Positions 26,993 to 36,355 of a DNA stretch of 48,889 nt are shown one piece after another (the first letter of the stretch is position 1; each line of letters begins with the position of its first letter). Source of the DNA: an uncultured Saprospiraceae bacterium (GTDB lineage Bacteria > Bacteroidota > Bacteroidia > Chitinophagales > Saprospiraceae). The position numbers were made by a program, and so were the translations under genes. The stretch covers positions 1-48,889 of the forward strand of contig CALJVJ010000029.1 in NCBI GenBank assembly GCA_937974625.1, given 5' to 3'. The notes beneath the pieces were generated by a model. That model was not told the origin of the DNA, ran no database searches, and was given only the letters and a program-made list of their open reading frames with translations.

Positions 26993-27631
26993 GTCGCTAT
27001 CTTTCTTTTTTATAAACCAAATGACTAGTAGTATAAAGAGAAACTAAATGTACGTAAAAAAAAAATGTTGCTGATTCATTTTTAAGGTATTTTCCTGCTT
27101 GTTAGGTATCATTCACTAACAAAAAGTAGCCTTTGGCTAAGATTATATGGCCATTCACCCATTTTTGAAAATCCAAAATTAAATTCTCCTTAATTTTGAA
27201 TCAGGAAGCAGCTTTGACGGGCTGTAATTTTTCACTATTCAACCAATGGGTGCTCCACATAGAAACAATGGATTTGTCTAGCGTTTCTATGTGGTGGATA
27301 GTTTTACCAATTTTCATTCACTCATTCTTCTACGCTTAATTCTCTATCTCTAATACTCAACGAAAGTCGCAATTGTCGTAATCATCAATTTGCTATCTCC
27401 CCCCTTTACGCTATACACCATCTTGGCTTTGTTAAATTTAGCATTTACCATATTAACCATCAAGCAATTTAGCTATCAAAAACCAAGGATTCTAAATTTC
27501 AAATAGCTTCCTATTGTAAAACAAACTAATTTAACATTATCAAACTGTATTATTTATATACTTATTTAAAAAATATTTTATTTCCACAACAATAATTACC
27601 TACCAATAATTTCTTTCCCTACCTTCGCATT
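26993..27631. other. 640-bp divergent intergenic region
   Basis: No gene found. It contains a compact set of nested stems (27156-27294, listed separately). On the minus side is a TACATTTA box (27045-27052) that may serve the kinase. On the plus side is TACCTTCG (27620-27627), one base from TAnnTTTG and only 4 bases from the ATG at 27632, which would make that transcript almost leaderless. Confidence 0.45.
27156..27294. other. Cluster of stems, possible structured RNA or palindromic element
   Basis: An 8-bp outer stem CACCCATT/AATGGGTG (27156-27163 with 27245-27252) encloses a 9-bp stem CAAAATTAA/TTAATTTTG (27174-27182 with 27190-27198) and a CAGC/GCTG stem around 27210-27223. It is followed at once by a 12-bp perfect stem CCACATAGAAAC/GTTTCTATGTGG (27255-27266 with 27283-27294). 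No U-run follows, so it does not look like a terminator. It lies far from both flanking starts. Confidence 0.45.
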
Positions 27632-28237
27632 ATGAGACAGCTACAAATCAAAATTTCCTTGGCGAATAGTCATATTCCTATTTGGCGTAGACTCCAAATT
27701 ACCGACGATTATCGACTAGACCGTTTCCACCAAGTTATCCAGATAGTTATGGGGTGGTGGAATTCGCATTTACATGAATTTGAAATTGGAGGTCGTAGAT
27801 TTGGTATGTTGCTCAATGACAACTTAGACTTGCCGGGAACAGAAGATGAAACCCGCTTCTACTTAAAAAACTTTCCTCTAGAGATTGGCCAACAATTAAA
27901 TTATCTCTACGATTTTGGAGATAATTGGCTACATCATTTAGTCCTTGAATCCATTACAGAAGGTAAAATAAGTACTGTCAAATGCCTAGAAGGTAGTGGT
28001 CGCTGCCCTTTTGAAGATGCTGGAGGTGTTGATGGCTATGAATTTGCATTGCAAGTAGAAAAAGACCCTAATCACCCACAACATGCCCAATATTTAGGCG
28101 ATAGATGGATTAATGAATTACCTGATTACACCCTTTTTGATTTAAAAGAAGTCAATCGAGAAATTCGTAAATTTAGCCTTTGGCGAAATAAACATCCTCG
28201 CAAGAAATCTACGCCTTGGCATCAATTAATAGGATGA
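27632..28237 (+). CDS. Plasmid pRiA4b ORF-3 family protein
   Basis: This 201-residue single-domain protein begins QLQIKISLANSHIPIWRRLQI, then FHQVIQIVMGWWNSHLHEF, and has the family signature LNYLYDFGDNWLHHLVLES followed by CLEGSGRCPFEDAGGVDGYE. This matches the PRiA4_ORF3 family, also annotated as 'IS1096 element passenger TnpR'. Molecular function is unknown; the family is found on plasmids and mobile elements but also often alone in chromosomes, as here. No transposase is adjacent. Confidence 0.85.
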   Translation: MRQLQIKISLANSHIPIWRRLQITDDYRLDRFHQVIQIVMGWWNSHLHEFEIGGRRFGMLLNDNLDLPGTEDETRFYLKNFPLEIGQQLNYLYDFGDNWLHHLVLESITEGKISTVKCLEGSGRCPFEDAGGVDGYEFALQVEKDPNHPQHAQYLGDRWINELPDYTLFDLKEVNREIRKFSLWRNKHPRKKSTPWHQLIG

Positions 28238-28359
28238 GCACCTATTTCTTCCTTTTAAATTTTTCGATTTTCCATACATTCAATAACCAGAAAGGGTAAG
28301 TGCTTACCAATTCTTTAGACTGCCTATTTTTTACTTAAAATGCTAATGTTATGAGGGAT

Positions 28360-28387
28360 TTATTTAAAGATAGAAATCTTTAAATAA
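28360..28387. terminator. AT-rich 12-bp hairpin between convergent genes
   Basis: TTATTTAAAGAT (28360-28371) pairs perfectly with ATCTTTAAATAA (28376-28387) over a 4-base loop. It lies between the plus gene ending at 28237 and the minus gene ending at 28454. Low G+C and no long U-run make termination only likely. A second small palindrome, GGTAAGTGCTTACC, lies at about 28297-28310. Confidence 0.5.
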
Positions 28388-28453
28388 TAGGTATTATGTT
28401 CTTGTGGGAAAGATGTGTGAATAGTGTATCAAGTGAAGCTTCTAAAACCAAAG

Positions 28454-28921
28454 TTAAGCTGTTGCCGCTTTCGTTTGATTTTCTTTGTTTGCTTGGAGTG
28501 GCATTAATTTCGCTTTTGGCGCCATGTCCTCCAATAATAATTCTCTCGGTCCGAAATCAGTGACTAAATTTGAAATGTCACCTTGTGATAGTACAATTGC
28601 CTTTTCTTCTAATTTTCTAGTAATTAACTTACCTTTGGCAACCGATTTTGTGGCTTGAAGTACCGCTAAGTACTCGGGCATTATTCCACTTAGCCCTGTT
28701 TTGTTGACGATTAGAGCAGCAACTATTTCCTCATTTTTTTCTGCTGTCAATATAAATCCGCCAAAAGATGGAATTTCCTTAGTGGCATATTCTACCGCTT
28801 TTAAAATTGCGGTATCTTCTACCCAAGAATTTTCCAAATGCTTTTGTAGGAATTTAACGATAGCATTTTTTTTGGAAAAGCTAATGCCCGAAAATGCATC
28901 ATAAAGATGTTGTTGGAACAT
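28454..28921 (-). CDS. GNAT-like protein with a degenerate acetyl-CoA motif
   Basis: This 155-residue protein has the layout of a GNAT N-acetyltransferase: an N-terminal helix (KNAIVKFLQKHLENSWVEDT), KEIPSFGGFILTAEKNEEIV, strands AALIVNKTGL and YLAVLQATKS, then AKGKLITRKLEEKAIVLSQG. In active members the last part reads R/Q-x-x-G-x-G/A before the helix. Here it is AKGKLI, with the second Gly replaced, and the usual 'A..LYEKLGF' C-terminal block is missing. It may bind a ligand without acetylating, or be decaying. The C-terminus is Ala/Lys-rich. Single gene. Confidence 0.65.
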   Translation of the reverse strand: MFQQHLYDAFSGISFSKKNAIVKFLQKHLENSWVEDTAILKAVEYATKEIPSFGGFILTAEKNEEIVAALIVNKTGLSGIMPEYLAVLQATKSVAKGKLITRKLEEKAIVLSQGDISNLVTDFGPRELLLEDMAPKAKLMPLQANKENQTKAATA

Positions 28922-29069
28922 GATTAGCTTAAATTTATTAAAGTTTGGTTAAAACGTTGTCGTTAATATACGAAATATTTTAACATCAAATAAAAAATAA
29001 TTAAAAAACTTTAAATTTATTGAAACAAAGTTCTCATAATCATACAATTACGTAAAATAATTTAAAAAT

Positions 29070-30245
29070 ATGCGAAAAATAACTGCAGATTACATTTTCC
29101 CAATTCATCAGAAACCAATTAAAAATGGCGTAGTTGTAATTGATAAAAATGGAACAATAGTCCAACTCGGAGAGCGATATGCTTTTGACGAGAAAAGCTT
29201 AGAAAGTCACAAAGGAATTATTACACCTGGATTTGTCAATACCCATTGTCACCTAGAACTGTCTCACATGAAAGGGAAAGTTGATACGGGTACTTCTTTG
29301 ATTCCTTTTATTTCTAATGTCGTTCAATTTAGAGATATTGCTCAAAAAACGATTGATAAGGCTATTGAAAAGGGCGACCGTGAAATGTATGCGGAAGGAA
29401 TCATGGCAGTAGGTGACATTTCCAATAAAACGGATACAGCTTTTCAAAAAGAAAAAAGTGCTATTAAATATTACACCTTTGTGGAAATGTTCGACTTCCT
29501 ACAATCCGATTGGACAGAAGATACTTTCAAACAATATAAAGCTGTATTTGACGGTCAAGCACATACTAATGGTAATAAGAAAAGTATGGTGCCTCACGCT
29601 CCCTACTCCGTTTCTAGACCACTCTTCAAGAAATTAAGTACTGTTAATACCAAAGGCAGTACAGTTAGTATTCATAATCAAGAAACACCAGACGAAAACT
29701 TATTTTTCTTGGAAAAGAAAGGCGCTTTTTTAGATTTTTATAAAAACTTTGATATCAATATCGATGCTTTTAAACCTACTGGTAAAAATGCTATTGATTA
29801 CGCATTGGAATATATGAATCCAGCTTGTAAAACCCTCTTTGTGCATAATACCATGTCTACTATAGTAGATATTGAAAAAGCACATCAATGGAGTAAAAAT
29901 TGCTATTGGGCTACTTGTCCAAATGCTAATTTATATATTGAGAATAGATTGCCTAATTATCAATATTTTTTGGACACCAATGCCAAAATGACCATAGGTA
30001 CAGATAGCTTGACTTCCAATTGGCAATTATCTATTGTCGAAGAATTGAAGGCTATCGCTAAATATCAATCTTATGTCCCGCTCGAAACTTTGCTAAAATG
30101 GGCAACGCTCAATGGTGCAGAAGCTTTAGGATATGAAAAAGAATTAGGTAGTTTGGAAGTCGGTAAAAAACCAGGCTTAGTGCTTTTGAATATGGGTAGA
30201 AATTTGACTTTTAAAGCTTCAACTAAGGCTAAGCGATTGGTCTAA
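29070..30245 (+). CDS. Amidohydrolase-superfamily metal hydrolase (TRZ/ATZ, deaminase-like)
   Basis: This 391-residue protein has an N-terminal beta-sandwich start ([20 protein letters not shown]). The metal-binding H-x-H is in [15 protein letters not shown], further His in [10 protein letters not shown] and FVHNTMST, and the catalytic Asp in [11 protein letters not shown]. The C-terminal sandwich has [17 protein letters not shown]. This is the cytosine deaminase/chlorohydrolase branch, which removes amino or halide groups from heterocycles. '[12 protein letters not shown]' also occurs in enzymes proposed as aminodeoxyfutalosine deaminases of the menaquinone futalosine route; without neighbours from that pathway this stays tentative. 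Confidence 0.82.
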   Translation: MRKITADYIFPIHQKPIKNGVVVIDKNGTIVQLGERYAFDEKSLESHKGIITPGFVNTHCHLELSHMKGKVDTGTSLIPFISNVVQFRDIAQKTIDKAIEKGDREMYAEGIMAVGDISNKTDTAFQKEKSAIKYYTFVEMFDFLQSDWTEDTFKQYKAVFDGQAHTNGNKKSMVPHAPYSVSRPLFKKLSTVNTKGSTVSIHNQETPDENLFFLEKKGAFLDFYKNFDINIDAFKPTGKNAIDYALEYMNPACKTLFVHNTMSTIVDIEKAHQWSKNCYWATCPNANLYIENRLPNYQYFLDTNAKMTIGTDSLTSNWQLSIVEELKAIAKYQSYVPLETLLKWATLNGAEALGYEKELGSLEVGKKPGLVLLNMGRNLTFKASTKAKRLV

Positions 30246-30298
30246 AGCAAGAGAATAGCTATATCCTCTTATTTTTTAGTATGGAAATACTAATAAAC

Positions 30299-30329
30299 TT
30301 TCATTTCTAGTCCTAGCGTAGTATATTTG
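30299..30329 (+). promoter_or_regulatory. Near-consensus Bacteroidota promoter for the TetR gene
   Basis: A -33 element TTTC (30299-30302; consensus TTTG) is followed after exactly 19 bases by TATATTTG (30322-30329; consensus TAnnTTTG), 25 bases before the ATG at 30355. The spacer contains AGTCCTAG (30308-30315), the core of the 21-bp repeats at 16851-16904; this may be coincidence. Confidence 0.7.
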
Positions 30330-30354
30330 ATGAAATATTTACTGAAAAAATAAC

Positions 30355-31014
30355 ATGAAGAAGACTCAGCAAAAGATAGTTAAAACGGCTATTCAATTAT
30401 TCAATAAAAACGGGGTGGCGAATGTCAGAGTTCAAGACATTGCCGTTGCGACTAATATCAGTCCCGGTAACTTGACTTATCATTATAAAACAAAGAAGGA
30501 TTTGATGGTGGCGGTCTTACATTATATGAAGTCCCTCCAAAAGGAAATGTTTCCTTATCAATCCATCATTGAAGCTCCTAATTGGATAAAAGTGGTACAA
30601 ACTTATCTGCGCTTTCAAATTCAATTTAGATTTTTCTATAGAGACATTTTAGAAATCTCTAACCTTGTCCCTGAAAGTAAAAAACAATATGGAAAACAAA
30701 TTGAAAGAGTTATTGAGTATAGCAAAAATGGTATTTACCTTTCTGTCGATAAAGGATTTATGGTACCTGAACCACACGAACACCATTATAAAATTTTAGC
30801 GACTAACTCTTGGGCTATTCTGAATTCTTGGTTAACTGTCAGAGAGGTGCTTGGAAAAGAAGTAGCCAATATTCATCGAGGTATCAACGGCTTATTAGAA
30901 TTAAACTACCCTTATTTCACCGAAAAGGGCAAAGAATTTTATCATAAAATCAAAGCACAAATTCCTGAATTAGTAGAGTCTGAAATTAATTTGGTGGAGG
31001 AGATGATGGACTGA
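30355..31014 (+). CDS. TetR/AcrR-family transcriptional regulator
   Basis: This 219-residue protein has an N-terminal TetR HTH (about 7-55, TAIQLFNKNGVANVRVQDIA then NISPGNLTYHYKTKKDLMVA) and a helical C-terminal ligand domain (about 70-210). The 'SPGNLTYHYKTKKDL' variant is typical of a Bacteroidota subgroup. A good promoter lies directly upstream. The PNPOx-like gene starts 31 bases after its stop on the same strand and is probably co-transcribed. Ligand unknown. Confidence 0.9.
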   Translation: MKKTQQKIVKTAIQLFNKNGVANVRVQDIAVATNISPGNLTYHYKTKKDLMVAVLHYMKSLQKEMFPYQSIIEAPNWIKVVQTYLRFQIQFRFFYRDILEISNLVPESKKQYGKQIERVIEYSKNGIYLSVDKGFMVPEPHEHHYKILATNSWAILNSWLTVREVLGKEVANIHRGINGLLELNYPYFTEKGKEFYHKIKAQIPELVESEINLVEEMMD

Positions 31015-31045
31015 AACAATTAATAACTATCCTTGTTCTTTTCCT

Positions 31046-31645
31046 ATGAAGCCTACACCCACACTCGAAGAAATACTTCAACAAACATGGCGCCTGTTAA
31101 TAAGAGGAGCCAACGACAAAAAAGACCCACTACACTTAGCCACTATCGGTACAACTAATCAGCAAACCGCGGAAATCAGAACCGTTGTCTTAAGAAAAAC
31201 GGATGCAGCCAAACGATTGCTCTATTTCTATACTGATTTTCGTAGCGAGAAAATTCAACAACTCACAACTCATCCAACCTTAAGCTGGCTTTTTTACCAT
31301 CCAAAAAAAAATATTCAACTTAGAGCATATGGTCAAGCTGTCATTCATCATCAAAATGACTTGACAAAGGAAAGATGGCAAACCCTTCCGTCATATGGAC
31401 GCAAAACGTATGGCACGCAGCAGGCACCCAGTACGCCCCTACCCTATGCGGATGATGATTTGCCCAGCCTTTGGAAAGTTCCTGAAATTGATTTAGCCAA
31501 AACGGAATATGCTTACGCTAATTTTGCTGTGGTCACTTGTGAAATTACTCGCTTAGAATGGTTGAATTTGCAGCGGTCAGGACATCGACGGGCGTTGTTT
31601 GATTTTGTTGACGGAGTATGGAAAGGGGAATGGTTGGTGCCTTGA
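31046..31645 (+). CDS. Pyridoxamine-5'-phosphate-oxidase-like flavoprotein
   Basis: This 199-residue protein has a split-barrel flavin-binding fold, with IRTVVLRKTDAAKRLLYFYT and SEKIQQLTTHPTLSWLFYHP matching the FMN-binding strands of the PNPOx family. ENZ-like C-terminal residues WLNLQRSGHRRALFDF resemble the PNPOx 'R.GHRRxxF' end. It is shorter and more divergent than PdxH (about 215 residues), so vitamin B6 oxidation is possible but not certain. Follows the TetR gene by 31 bases; its stop lies 9 bases from the stop of a convergent gene, leaving little room for a terminator. Confidence 0.82.
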   Translation: MKPTPTLEEILQQTWRLLIRGANDKKDPLHLATIGTTNQQTAEIRTVVLRKTDAAKRLLYFYTDFRSEKIQQLTTHPTLSWLFYHPKKNIQLRAYGQAVIHHQNDLTKERWQTLPSYGRKTYGTQQAPSTPLPYADDDLPSLWKVPEIDLAKTEYAYANFAVVTCEITRLEWLNLQRSGHRRALFDFVDGVWKGEWLVP

Positions 31646-31654
31646 AGGGCTACA

Positions 31655-32722
31655 CTAAAACGGAATCGCCATTTTTCCTATCCCATTCTCATACAAAGAC
31701 CCTATATAAATATCCTGACCGACTTGTTGAACACTTGTATTCTCAGAAAATTTTCCCGTAGGGTCTTGTAGATTATATACAATACTTCCATTGCTTCCGA
31801 CGCCTAAAACAAACCCATAATGCGTCGGTTTAGGTTGAATGGCTTTCGGCATTTTTGCTACTACATTTTTCATAAAAACACTATTCGACATCTCGTCTAA
31901 ATCTTTGTTTCGAGGAGAAACTATCGCCAACCAAAATAGACCATCTTCGCCTTGTGAAATACCATCGGGAAAACCTGGTAAATTGTCTATAAAAATATCG
32001 GAGGTCCCTGCTTTGGGCCCATTTAACCAATACCGATGGGTTCTGTATTTTCCCGTTTCATTGACCAATACATAAGATTGGTCATGCGCCACTGCGATGC
32101 CATTGGCAAAGCGCAAATCATCTAATAACATTTTGGTGGATTTTGTCTCTGGAGTATAGCTATACAAATACCCATTGCCTTGCCCTTCTAAAATATCCAA
32201 TGCATTATCATGAAATCCCCATTTATCAGATGCATCGGAAAAATACATGGTATTGTCATCCGCGACTTCTACATCATCCACAAAAATTAGTTTTTTTCCT
32301 TTAAATTCTTCTACCAATACCGTTACTTTTCCACTTGTCCTATCAATGGATAATAAGCCTGCCCCTGCATCTGCTACAATTAAATTGCCCAAGGTATCAA
32401 AATCTAAACCTAAAGGTCTTCCCCCTGTATTGGCTAACACGCGTCTGGTGTTCTTATCAAACTCTACAATATCTCCATTCAATTGCCCTCCATATATTTT
32501 GCCGTCCGCAGCGACTGCTACGTCTTCACATTTATTGCATTCCCCTTTGAATAAGATTTCTAACGCACCTAGTTTATCATTCTTTTCGTATTGTCCTGTT
32601 AATTCTGGAGCTTGAGGGGCATCCCAAGTAGCGGGTTCAATGGGGCTAGGCCACAAGATAAAATAAGCGATAATCAATACAAGTAAAGTCAATATGGAAA
32701 GACCAATTTTTTTAAACATCAT
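31655..32722 (-). CDS. SMP-30/strictosidine-synthase-like beta-propeller protein
   Basis: This 355-residue protein has an N-terminal membrane anchor (about 5-24) and a six-bladed propeller. Family stretches are RPLGLDFDTLGNLIVADAGA, VDDVEVADDNTMYFSDASDK, LRFANGIAVAHDQSYVLVNE and LPGFPDGISQGEDGLFWLAI. These match the strictosidine synthase/APMAP/gluconolactonase group, which hydrolyse lactones or esters with a central calcium. A cluster C..C (ECNKCEDV) near residue 56 is unusual. The anchor suggests periplasmic display. Substrate unknown. Confidence 0.82.
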   Translation of the reverse strand: MMFKKIGLSILTLLVLIIAYFILWPSPIEPATWDAPQAPELTGQYEKNDKLGALEILFKGECNKCEDVAVAADGKIYGGQLNGDIVEFDKNTRRVLANTGGRPLGLDFDTLGNLIVADAGAGLLSIDRTSGKVTVLVEEFKGKKLIFVDDVEVADDNTMYFSDASDKWGFHDNALDILEGQGNGYLYSYTPETKSTKMLLDDLRFANGIAVAHDQSYVLVNETGKYRTHRYWLNGPKAGTSDIFIDNLPGFPDGISQGEDGLFWLAIVSPRNKDLDEMSNSVFMKNVVAKMPKAIQPKPTHYGFVLGVGSNGSIVYNLQDPTGKFSENTSVQQVGQDIYIGSLYENGIGKMAIPF

Positions 32723-32862
32723 TTTTCGTTTTGTGTAATTTTTTGGTGAAGCTAAGAAATACTCTAAATTTTATAATAATTTCGATTAAGAAACTCGCCA
32801 ACTAAATAGTACTTTTGTCAGAATAAACGAATTTATTTGCCAGCTTATTCAAAAATATAATC

Positions 32863-34377
32863 ATGCAGAAGTTATTTTATTCCCTTTTTGTCCTCCTTTT
32901 ATTATTTTCTTGTAAAACAGTAAAAGATGTTACCCTGCCAATTGCTCCGCCAACCGACCAAGACTTGACAGAAAAAACGGTTGATGTCAGTACCATCAAA
33001 GGACATATTTATTACTTGGCTTCTGATGAAATGGCAGGAAGGAATACCCCTTCTCCTGAATTGAATATTGCTGCTAGATATTTATCTACCTCGCTGATGC
33101 GTTACGGGGTTAAACCTGTTCCTGGGTTGGACGAGTATTTTCAGACAGTGCCTATGAAAAAAATAACCCCTCCTCAATCAGGCACTATTTCTTTTGCTAG
33201 TGAGCAAATGGAATATGAAAAAGACTTTATTCTCTTGAAAGGAGCCGATATTGACACAGAAGCGGAAGTACTATTTTTGAATAGAGGTACTCCTGATGAT
33301 TTTGCAAATGCAGATGTGAAAGGAAAAATTGTAGTCGTTATCGCTGGCTATGAAGGCCAAAACAATCCTCAAGAATGGTTCTTTTCTGGAGACGAAAAAC
33401 AAAAATTAGCTAAAGAAAAAGGCGCTACTGCTTTGATAGAAATTTATAGCTCTGCTCAATTACCTTGGAACTTTTTAACTGGCTACTTCACCCAACCACA
33501 AACCGTAGTGGATGATAGCAAAGGGGAAGCTTTCCCCTATATTTGGTTGAACGCTGCCAATCCTAATGCAATCGCTAAATTAAAAGCTGGAAATGGTTTG
33601 AAAGCCAATCTAAAAGTAGAAGGTATCAAAGAAGAAGTCCTCAAAACATATAATGTGGTGGGCATGGTCGAAGGTACTGACCCTGTTTTGAAAAAGGAAT
33701 ATGTCATTTATTCTGCGCATTATGACCATGTGGGTATCGGACGAGCGGATGCCACAGGAGATACTATTTATAATGGTGCTAGAGATAATGCGGTCGGTAG
33801 TGTAACCGTCTTATCGGCTGCCGAAAACTTAGCTAAATATCCTACCAAACGTTCTGCTATTTTCATCTTCTTCACAGGAGAAGAAAAAGGGCTTTTAGGT
33901 TCTGCATATTATGCCAACAACCCTGCTATTCCATTAGAGAAAGTGGTGTATTGTTTTAATAGTGATAATGGAGGATATAATGATACCAGTCGAGCAACGA
34001 TTATTGGCTTGACAAGAACAGGCGCACAACCTTTAATAGAAAAAGCTTGTACTGCTTTTGGTTTAGATGCGGCTGAAGATGCGGCTCCCGAAGAAGGCTT
34101 ATTCGACCGTTCAGACAATGTCAATTTTGCAAAAAAAGGCGTTCCTGCTCCGACTTTCAGTTTAGGTTTTACTGCTTTTGATGATGAAATTAATAAATAT
34201 TACCACCAACCTGGCGATGAGCCTGCTACTTTAGATTATGTCTATTTGACGAAGTTCTTTAAGGCCTATGTCTATTCTTGCCGCTTGATTGGGAATACTA
34301 ATACTTCTGTTTTCTGGAATGAAGGGGATAAATATTATGAGGCAGGGAAAGGACTTTATGGGGAGATGAAAAACTAA
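32863..34377 (+). CDS. M28-family zinc peptidase, lipoprotein
   Basis: This 504-residue protein has a lipoprotein signal (LFVLLLLFSC, lipidated Cys at about 17). A helical start (INHS-type 'HIYYLASDEMAGRNTPSPE') and a PA insertion (about 120-250, ADVKGKIVVVIAGYEG) precede the M28 catalytic domain. Zinc ligands are readable: H286 in YSAHYDHVG, D308 in GARDNAVGS, E340-E341 in FTGEEKGLLGS, D368 in NSDNGG and H448 in YYHQPGDEP. The usual 'GADDNASG' is 'GARDNAVG', a mild variant that keeps the bridging Asp. Probably a cell-surface or periplasmic aminopeptidase. A Crp/Fnr gene follows 11 bases later. A TACTTTTG box (32810-32817) fits TAnnTTTG. Confidence 0.9.
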   Translation: MQKLFYSLFVLLLLFSCKTVKDVTLPIAPPTDQDLTEKTVDVSTIKGHIYYLASDEMAGRNTPSPELNIAARYLSTSLMRYGVKPVPGLDEYFQTVPMKKITPPQSGTISFASEQMEYEKDFILLKGADIDTEAEVLFLNRGTPDDFANADVKGKIVVVIAGYEGQNNPQEWFFSGDEKQKLAKEKGATALIEIYSSAQLPWNFLTGYFTQPQTVVDDSKGEAFPYIWLNAANPNAIAKLKAGNGLKANLKVEGIKEEVLKTYNVVGMVEGTDPVLKKEYVIYSAHYDHVGIGRADATGDTIYNGARDNAVGSVTVLSAAENLAKYPTKRSAIFIFFTGEEKGLLGSAYYANNPAIPLEKVVYCFNSDNGGYNDTSRATIIGLTRTGAQPLIEKACTAFGLDAAEDAAPEEGLFDRSDNVNFAKKGVPAPTFSLGFTAFDDEINKYYHQPGDEPATLDYVYLTKFFKAYVYSCRLIGNTNTSVFWNEGDKYYEAGKGLYGEMKN

Positions 34378-34388
34378 TATTCCTTTTC

Positions 34389-34949
34389 ATGAAAGCCTTT
34401 TTATCACAAATACACCCAGTCGATGAGGATATTTTGGATGCGTATATTGCTCAATGGACAGTATATACGCTTCCAAAAAAAACGATTATGACTGCACAGG
34501 GAGATACCCAACGGTATTGGTATTATGTCTTGGATGGTATTCAAAAATCCTACTATCTTTCAGGTAATAAACAACATGTTATTGCTTTTACTTACACGCC
34601 GTCTTTCACCGGAATTCCTGAATCCTTTTTCACCCAAGTACCTTCTAAATACTATTTAGAAACGATTACTGCTAGCAAATTCCTACGGATTTCTTTTGAA
34701 CAACATCAACAGTTTATGCAAAAACATAGGGAAATAGAAACCCTATTTAGGAAAGCAACAGAATATCTTTTAATTGGTGTGCTAGAACGCTATTATGAAT
34801 TAATGGCTTTTGATATAGAAACTCGCTTTAAAACTTTTGCCAAAAGAAGTCCGCATTTATTGAGTATGATTGCACAAAAAGACCTCGCCTCTTATTTAAG
34901 AATTGATGCTACTAACTTTAGTAAACTCATCAATAGTATTCGGATTTAG
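34389..34949 (+). CDS. Crp/Fnr-family transcriptional regulator
   Basis: This 186-residue protein has a cNMP-binding-like domain (about 25-115, LPKKTIMTAQGDTQRYWYYV then SFTGIPESFF) and a short C-terminal HTH, IAQKDLASYLRIDATNFSKL. It is the most diverged of the three Crp/Fnr proteins in the window. It begins 11 bases after the M28 peptidase stop on the same strand, so the two are likely one transcript. Confidence 0.82.
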   Translation: MKAFLSQIHPVDEDILDAYIAQWTVYTLPKKTIMTAQGDTQRYWYYVLDGIQKSYYLSGNKQHVIAFTYTPSFTGIPESFFTQVPSKYYLETITASKFLRISFEQHQQFMQKHREIETLFRKATEYLLIGVLERYYELMAFDIETRFKTFAKRSPHLLSMIAQKDLASYLRIDATNFSKLINSIRI

Positions 34950-35156
34950 ACTATTTTAAAATCTTGGTCTATACCAATATTAATTTACTTTAATCAACCG
35001 ACCTTTGTGTTGTAAATAATCTTAAAAGCTATTTGAATTTAATAATTAGAATTTATTATGTCCCTTTTTCTGTCACTCTTCGTTGGTGAAAATTGAGGTA
35101 TAATGGTTTTCAAAAACTAAATTCCAATAGCTTTTTATAAACCAAACTCCTTAAAA

Positions 35157-35708
35157 ATGAAGCATTGGATTCATCAAATAGATAAAACGACTACAGCTTT
35201 TCAAGCGACTTTTGGTGATTTAACAACTGAACAACTCAACTGGAAACCCAATCCTTCCACTTGGAGTATCGCTCAGAATATCGACCACCTAATCGTTATC
35301 AATCAAAGCTATTTCCCCCTTTTCGCAGATTTGAAAGCTGGCAAATTTAAACAACCTTTTATAGCTAGATTTGGTTTTATTGTCTCCTTTATTGGAAAAA
35401 CTATTCTCAAGGCAGTCCAACCAGACAATAGGAAGAAAATAACAACTTTTGCTATTTGGGAACCTACAGAAAGTAAAATAGCTAATGATATTCTATTGCG
35501 TTTTTCACAACATCAAGACCAATTAAAACAGGAAATTGATGCTGCTAAAGATTTCATTCAACAAGGCGCTGTTATCTACTCTCCCGCTAATAAAAATATT
35601 GCCTATACCCTAGAAACGGCATTTGATGTAATAACGACGCACGAAGTAAGACATTTGGAACAAGCTAAAGAAGTACTCGCATTATTACAAAAGGAGGCTA
35701 TGGCTTAA
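35157..35708 (+). CDS. DinB-family protein
   Basis: This 183-residue four-helix-bundle protein has FQATFGDLTTEQLNWKPNPS near the start, the first metal His in SIAQNIDHLIVIN, and the paired His residues in ITTHEVRHLEQAKEVL near the C-terminus. This is the DinB/YfiT three-His metal site. Such proteins act as metal-dependent thiol transferases or have unknown roles; nothing nearby specifies one. Stop 3 bases from the stop of a convergent gene. Confidence 0.85.
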   Translation: MKHWIHQIDKTTTAFQATFGDLTTEQLNWKPNPSTWSIAQNIDHLIVINQSYFPLFADLKAGKFKQPFIARFGFIVSFIGKTILKAVQPDNRKKITTFAIWEPTESKIANDILLRFSQHQDQLKQEIDAAKDFIQQGAVIYSPANKNIAYTLETAFDVITTHEVRHLEQAKEVLALLQKEAMA

Positions 35709-35711
35709 ATA

Positions 35712-36143
35712 TCAACTTGGACACCGTATTTTTTCCTTGACAAAAGGGCTGTTCATTTCCGTTGTATTAGGCTTGATGACTTCTTTAGTGCAATAGCGAT
35801 GATAATCCTTCTTAACCATCATATGATACCACACGCCGATACTCATAGGTATTATTAGCAAAAAAATAAAAAAATAAACACCGCCTAATTCATCTAAAAA
35901 AGGAATTTTATCTTCCCAAACACTGGCTAAAAATAAAAACAACACATAAGCCAGTGCTTTCGGTAAATAAGCTTTTCTAGCTAGTTTTTTATAAAAAATA
36001 GCGGTAATTAATCCACTTAATAATTGCCAACCTCCAAATCCTAATAATAGTAGAAGTGGTACAAAAATTAATGGAATAGTTATGCCCATTAAGCATAATA
36101 ATATCGTTTGCATCCAATAATCAATTTTCAGAAAGGTTTTCAT
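35712..36143 (-). CDS. Predicted small integral membrane protein
   Basis: This 143-residue protein has three to four hydrophobic segments (about 12-38, 40-57, 63-78 and 86-110) with a basic C-terminal tail. No family recognised. Start at the ATG at 36143. A single gene, tail-to-tail with the DinB gene. Confidence 0.6.
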   Translation of the reverse strand: MKTFLKIDYWMQTILLCLMGITIPLIFVPLLLLLGFGGWQLLSGLITAIFYKKLARKAYLPKALAYVLFLFLASVWEDKIPFLDELGGVYFFIFLLIIPMSIGVWYHMMVKKDYHRYCTKEVIKPNTTEMNSPFVKEKIRCPS

Positions 36144-36252
36144 GGCTATAAAGTTTTAATGAAGAACTATTTTGTAGCAAGTTAAACCATTTTTGATAAA
36201 CTTTCAATTTTTTCTGAAAATATTGAATTTAAATTATCCCCCTAAATAACAA

Positions 36253-36287
36253 CAGCCCGTTCCTTGAATCAAACAAGGAACGGGCTG
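36253..36287. terminator. 14-bp perfect hairpin terminator
   Basis: CAGCCCGTTCCTTG (36253-36266) pairs perfectly with CAAGGAACGGGCTG (36274-36287) over a 7-base loop. Read on the minus strand it follows the receiver gene ending at 36356 and is trailed by TTGTTATTT. Confidence 0.82.
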
Positions 36288-36355
36288 CTTTATAGTTACC
36301 AACACTTTCCACATTCAGTATGTGGAAAACTTTTATTTATGCTTTTAAGAACGTT

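Noticed and set aside
27156..27294. Intrinsic terminator
   Set aside because: Stems lack U-runs and are far from any gene end pointing into them.
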